NCBI GenBank assembly: GCA_900757705.1
Contig: CAAEOW010000128.1
Span: 1-16,270, forward strand
Source of the DNA: an uncultured Collinsella sp.
GTDB lineage: Bacteria > Actinomycetota > Coriobacteriia > Coriobacteriales > Coriobacteriaceae
Reading direction: 5' to 3'
DNA length: 16,270 nucleotides
This document shows, in pieces, positions 15,272-16,270 of this stretch (position 1 is its first letter; each line of letters starts with the position of its first letter). The position numbers and the translations under genes are program-made. The notes beneath the pieces were generated by a model. It worked only from the letters and a program-made list of their open reading frames with translations. It did not search any database and had not been told where the DNA came from.

Positions 15272-15369
15272 GCCTTCTGAGGTGCCGCAGATTGACGTGA
15301 AAGAGGAGCGAAGCGTACTTCGGTACGCGAGCGACGGTTTGAACGTCAAGGTGCGGTGTCTCAGAAGGC
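15272..15369 (+). repeat. Perfectly symmetric 98-nt hairpin element between nanK and nanE
   Basis: Two 47-nt arms (15272-15318 and 15323-15369) fold around a TTCG loop without any bulge. The base is GCCTTCTGAG with CTCAGAAGGC. Next come eight pairs, three of them G-T (15282-15289 with 15352-15359), then TTGACGT with ACGTCAA (15292-15298 and 15343-15349). After a purine-rich symmetric internal loop, the tip is GCGTAC-TTCG-GTACGC (15313-15328), a C(UUCG)G-type tetraloop. AGCGA occurs on the same strand in both arms (15307-15311 and 15330-15334). TGTTTTG follows, so it may act as a terminator or attenuator. The form also suggests a dispersed palindromic repeat, but no second copy lies in this window. 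Confidence 0.7.
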
Positions 15370-15394
15370 TGTTTTGAGAAAGGTTGAGTCGCAC

Positions 15395-16081
15395 ATGACC
15401 GTTGATCCTTTGATTCAATCCCTGAAGGGCAAGCTCGTCGTGAGCGTTCAGGCGTATATGGGCGAGCCGCTTCGTACGCCCGAGACCATGGCTCAAATGT
15501 CTCGCGCTTGCGAGCTTGGCGGCGCCGCCGCCATTCGCTGTCAGGGCCTTGCCGACATTGCCGCTATTAAGGGTCGCTGTGAGGTTCCCGTCATCGGCCT
15601 GTGGAAGGATGGACACGAGGGCGTTTACATCACGCCGACGCTGCGTCACGCTCGCGCCTGCGTTGCCGCGGGTGCCGATATCGTGGCGATCGACGCCACC
15701 GATCGTCCGCGTCCCGATGGCAAGACCGTCGAGGATACCTTCCGCCCGCTGCACGAGGAGGGCGTGCTCCTGATGGCGGATTGTGCCACCATCGAGGACA
15801 TTCGCCGTGCGGTTGATATGGGCTTCGACCTGGTATCCACCACGCTTTCTCACGGCGTCGCCGCCATCGACTGCACCATGGCCGATGGCCCCGACCTGCC
15901 ACTCCTGCGTCAGGCGACCGAGGAATTCCCCGGTCTTCCCATCATCTGCGAGGGCCGCGTGCACACGCCCGAGGAGGCTCGCGCTGCGATCGATGCTGGC
16001 GCCTGGGCCGTTGTCGTCGGCACCGCCATCACGCACCCCACGAGTATTACGAGTTGGTTCAAGGCTGCGCTTGAGGCGTAA
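15395..16081 (+). CDS. nanE: N-acylglucosamine-6-phosphate 2-epimerase
   Basis: This 228-aa TIM-barrel enzyme converts ManNAc-6-phosphate to GlcNAc-6-phosphate, the last step before the amino sugar pathway (nagA, nagB, not in this window). Family motifs are present: LKGKLVVSVQAYMGEPL at the start, the catalytic lysine K71 in IGLWKDGHEG (usually IIK in other NanE proteins), ADIVAIDATDRPRPDG, and EGRVHTPEEARAAIDAGAWAVVVGTAITHP with E186 and R188 in the active site. The length is normal. ATG 15395 has AGAAAGG about 11 nt upstream; the longer GTG start at 15356 would lie inside the hairpin element and adds nothing recognisable. The gene follows the 98-nt hairpin and ends before a terminator, closing the sialic acid locus. 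Confidence 0.95.
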   Translation: MTVDPLIQSLKGKLVVSVQAYMGEPLRTPETMAQMSRACELGGAAAIRCQGLADIAAIKGRCEVPVIGLWKDGHEGVYITPTLRHARACVAAGADIVAIDATDRPRPDGKTVEDTFRPLHEEGVLLMADCATIEDIRRAVDMGFDLVSTTLSHGVAAIDCTMADGPDLPLLRQATEEFPGLPIICEGRVHTPEEARAAIDAGAWAVVVGTAITHPTSITSWFKAALEA

Positions 16082-16108
16082 GACAGGCCTCGTATCCGCT
16101 CGGGGCGG

Positions 16109-16114
16109 TATACT
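16109..16114 (+). promoter_or_regulatory. Isolated -10-like hexamer before rapZ
   Basis: TATACT matches the actinobacterial -10 closely, but I find no acceptable -35 at the usual distance. If active, transcription would begin near 16121 and pass through the terminator at 16133-16170 before reaching rapZ. Confidence 0.3.
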
Positions 16115-16132
16115 CAATATAGGCAATTGACC

Positions 16133-16170
16133 GCGCGGGATCCGGGTTGCTGGGTCCCGCGCTTGTTTTT
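16133..16170 (+). terminator. Intrinsic terminator after nanE
   Basis: An 11-bp stem pairs 16133-16143 with 16152-16162 (GCGCGGGA with TCCCGCGC, then one G-T and two C-G pairs) around an 8-nt loop. TTGTTTTT (16163-16170) follows. This is the only hairpin in the window with a clear U-tract, and it ends the sialic acid locus 13 bp before rapZ. Confidence 0.85.
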
Positions 16171-16182
16171 GGGAGGCAGCAC

Positions 16183-16270
16183 ATGCAAAAGGGAGATGCC
16201 ATGGATGCGGCGGAGCGCTCGGAGCGCATCCCCGATATCGTCATCATCACCGGAATGTCCGGATCGGGCC
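16183..16270 (+). CDS. rapZ: RapZ (YvcJ) P-loop nucleotide-binding protein, N-terminus only
   Basis: Only the first 29 codons lie in the window. They read into IVIITGMSGSG, the P-loop opening of RapZ/YvcJ proteins, which bind nucleotides and, in E. coli, act as an RNase adaptor controlling amino sugar synthesis. ATG 16183 has GGGAGG six nt upstream. ATG 16201 has AAGGGAGA four nt upstream and is equally possible. In actinobacteria rapZ commonly follows uvrC and precedes yvcK and whiA, which supports the call. The gene runs off the window end, so its integrity cannot be judged. Confidence 0.82.
   Translation, partial: MQKGDAMDAAERSERIPDIVIITGMSGSG

Overview
The window looks like a chromosomal segment of a high-GC Gram-positive bacterium, most likely a gut Coriobacteriia member such as Collinsella. 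This rests on codon use rich in GCC/ATC/AAG/GAC, an actinobacterial style of MurJ and NanA, a Tat-type lipoprotein signal, and my recollection of Collinsella proteins. It is an inference, since no search could be run. Every gene is on the + strand. I see no tRNA, rRNA, CRISPR array, transposase, integrase or phage gene.

Region 1 (1-5286) is housekeeping: the 3' end of uvrA (excision repair), a YbaK/EbsC-type Cys-tRNA deacylase, the lipid II flippase murJ, and uvrC. The last three are spaced 0-3 bp apart and form one transcription unit.

Region 2 (5287-5651) is a 365-bp gene-free control region. It holds end-of-unit hairpins, a probable promoter, a 23-bp palindrome nested inside a second, wider inverted repeat, and a small hairpin over the next ribosome binding site.

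Region 3 (5652-16081) is a sialic acid (N-acetylneuraminate) uptake and catabolism locus. Its parts are a Tat-exported family-5 binding lipoprotein, a DppB-type permease, a fused DppC permease-ATPase, a second ATPase (together resembling SatABCD/SiaEFGI transporters), an AXE1-type esterase likely to de-O-acetylate sialic acid, a translationally coupled paralogue of that esterase without the nucleophile serine, an N-acetylneuraminate lyase (nanA), a ROK-family ManNAc kinase (nanK) and ManNAc-6-P 2-epimerase (nanE). Together they would import free sialic acid, remove O-acetyl groups, split it to pyruvate and ManNAc, phosphorylate the ManNAc, and epimerise it to GlcNAc-6-P. No sialidase, nagA, nagB or local regulator lies in the window. 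Strong hairpins divide the locus after the binding protein, after the transporter, after nanA and between nanK and nanE, so expression is probably graded.

Region 4 (16082-16270) has a good intrinsic terminator and the first codons of rapZ (yvcJ). In many actinobacteria uvrC is followed directly by rapZ-yvcK-whiA, so the sialic acid locus appears inserted into that conserved block.

The items most worth following up are the catalytically dead esterase paralogue (12277-13128), the perfectly symmetric 98-nt hairpin element between nanK and nanE (15272-15369), and the nested inverted repeats before the binding-protein gene (5452-5532).
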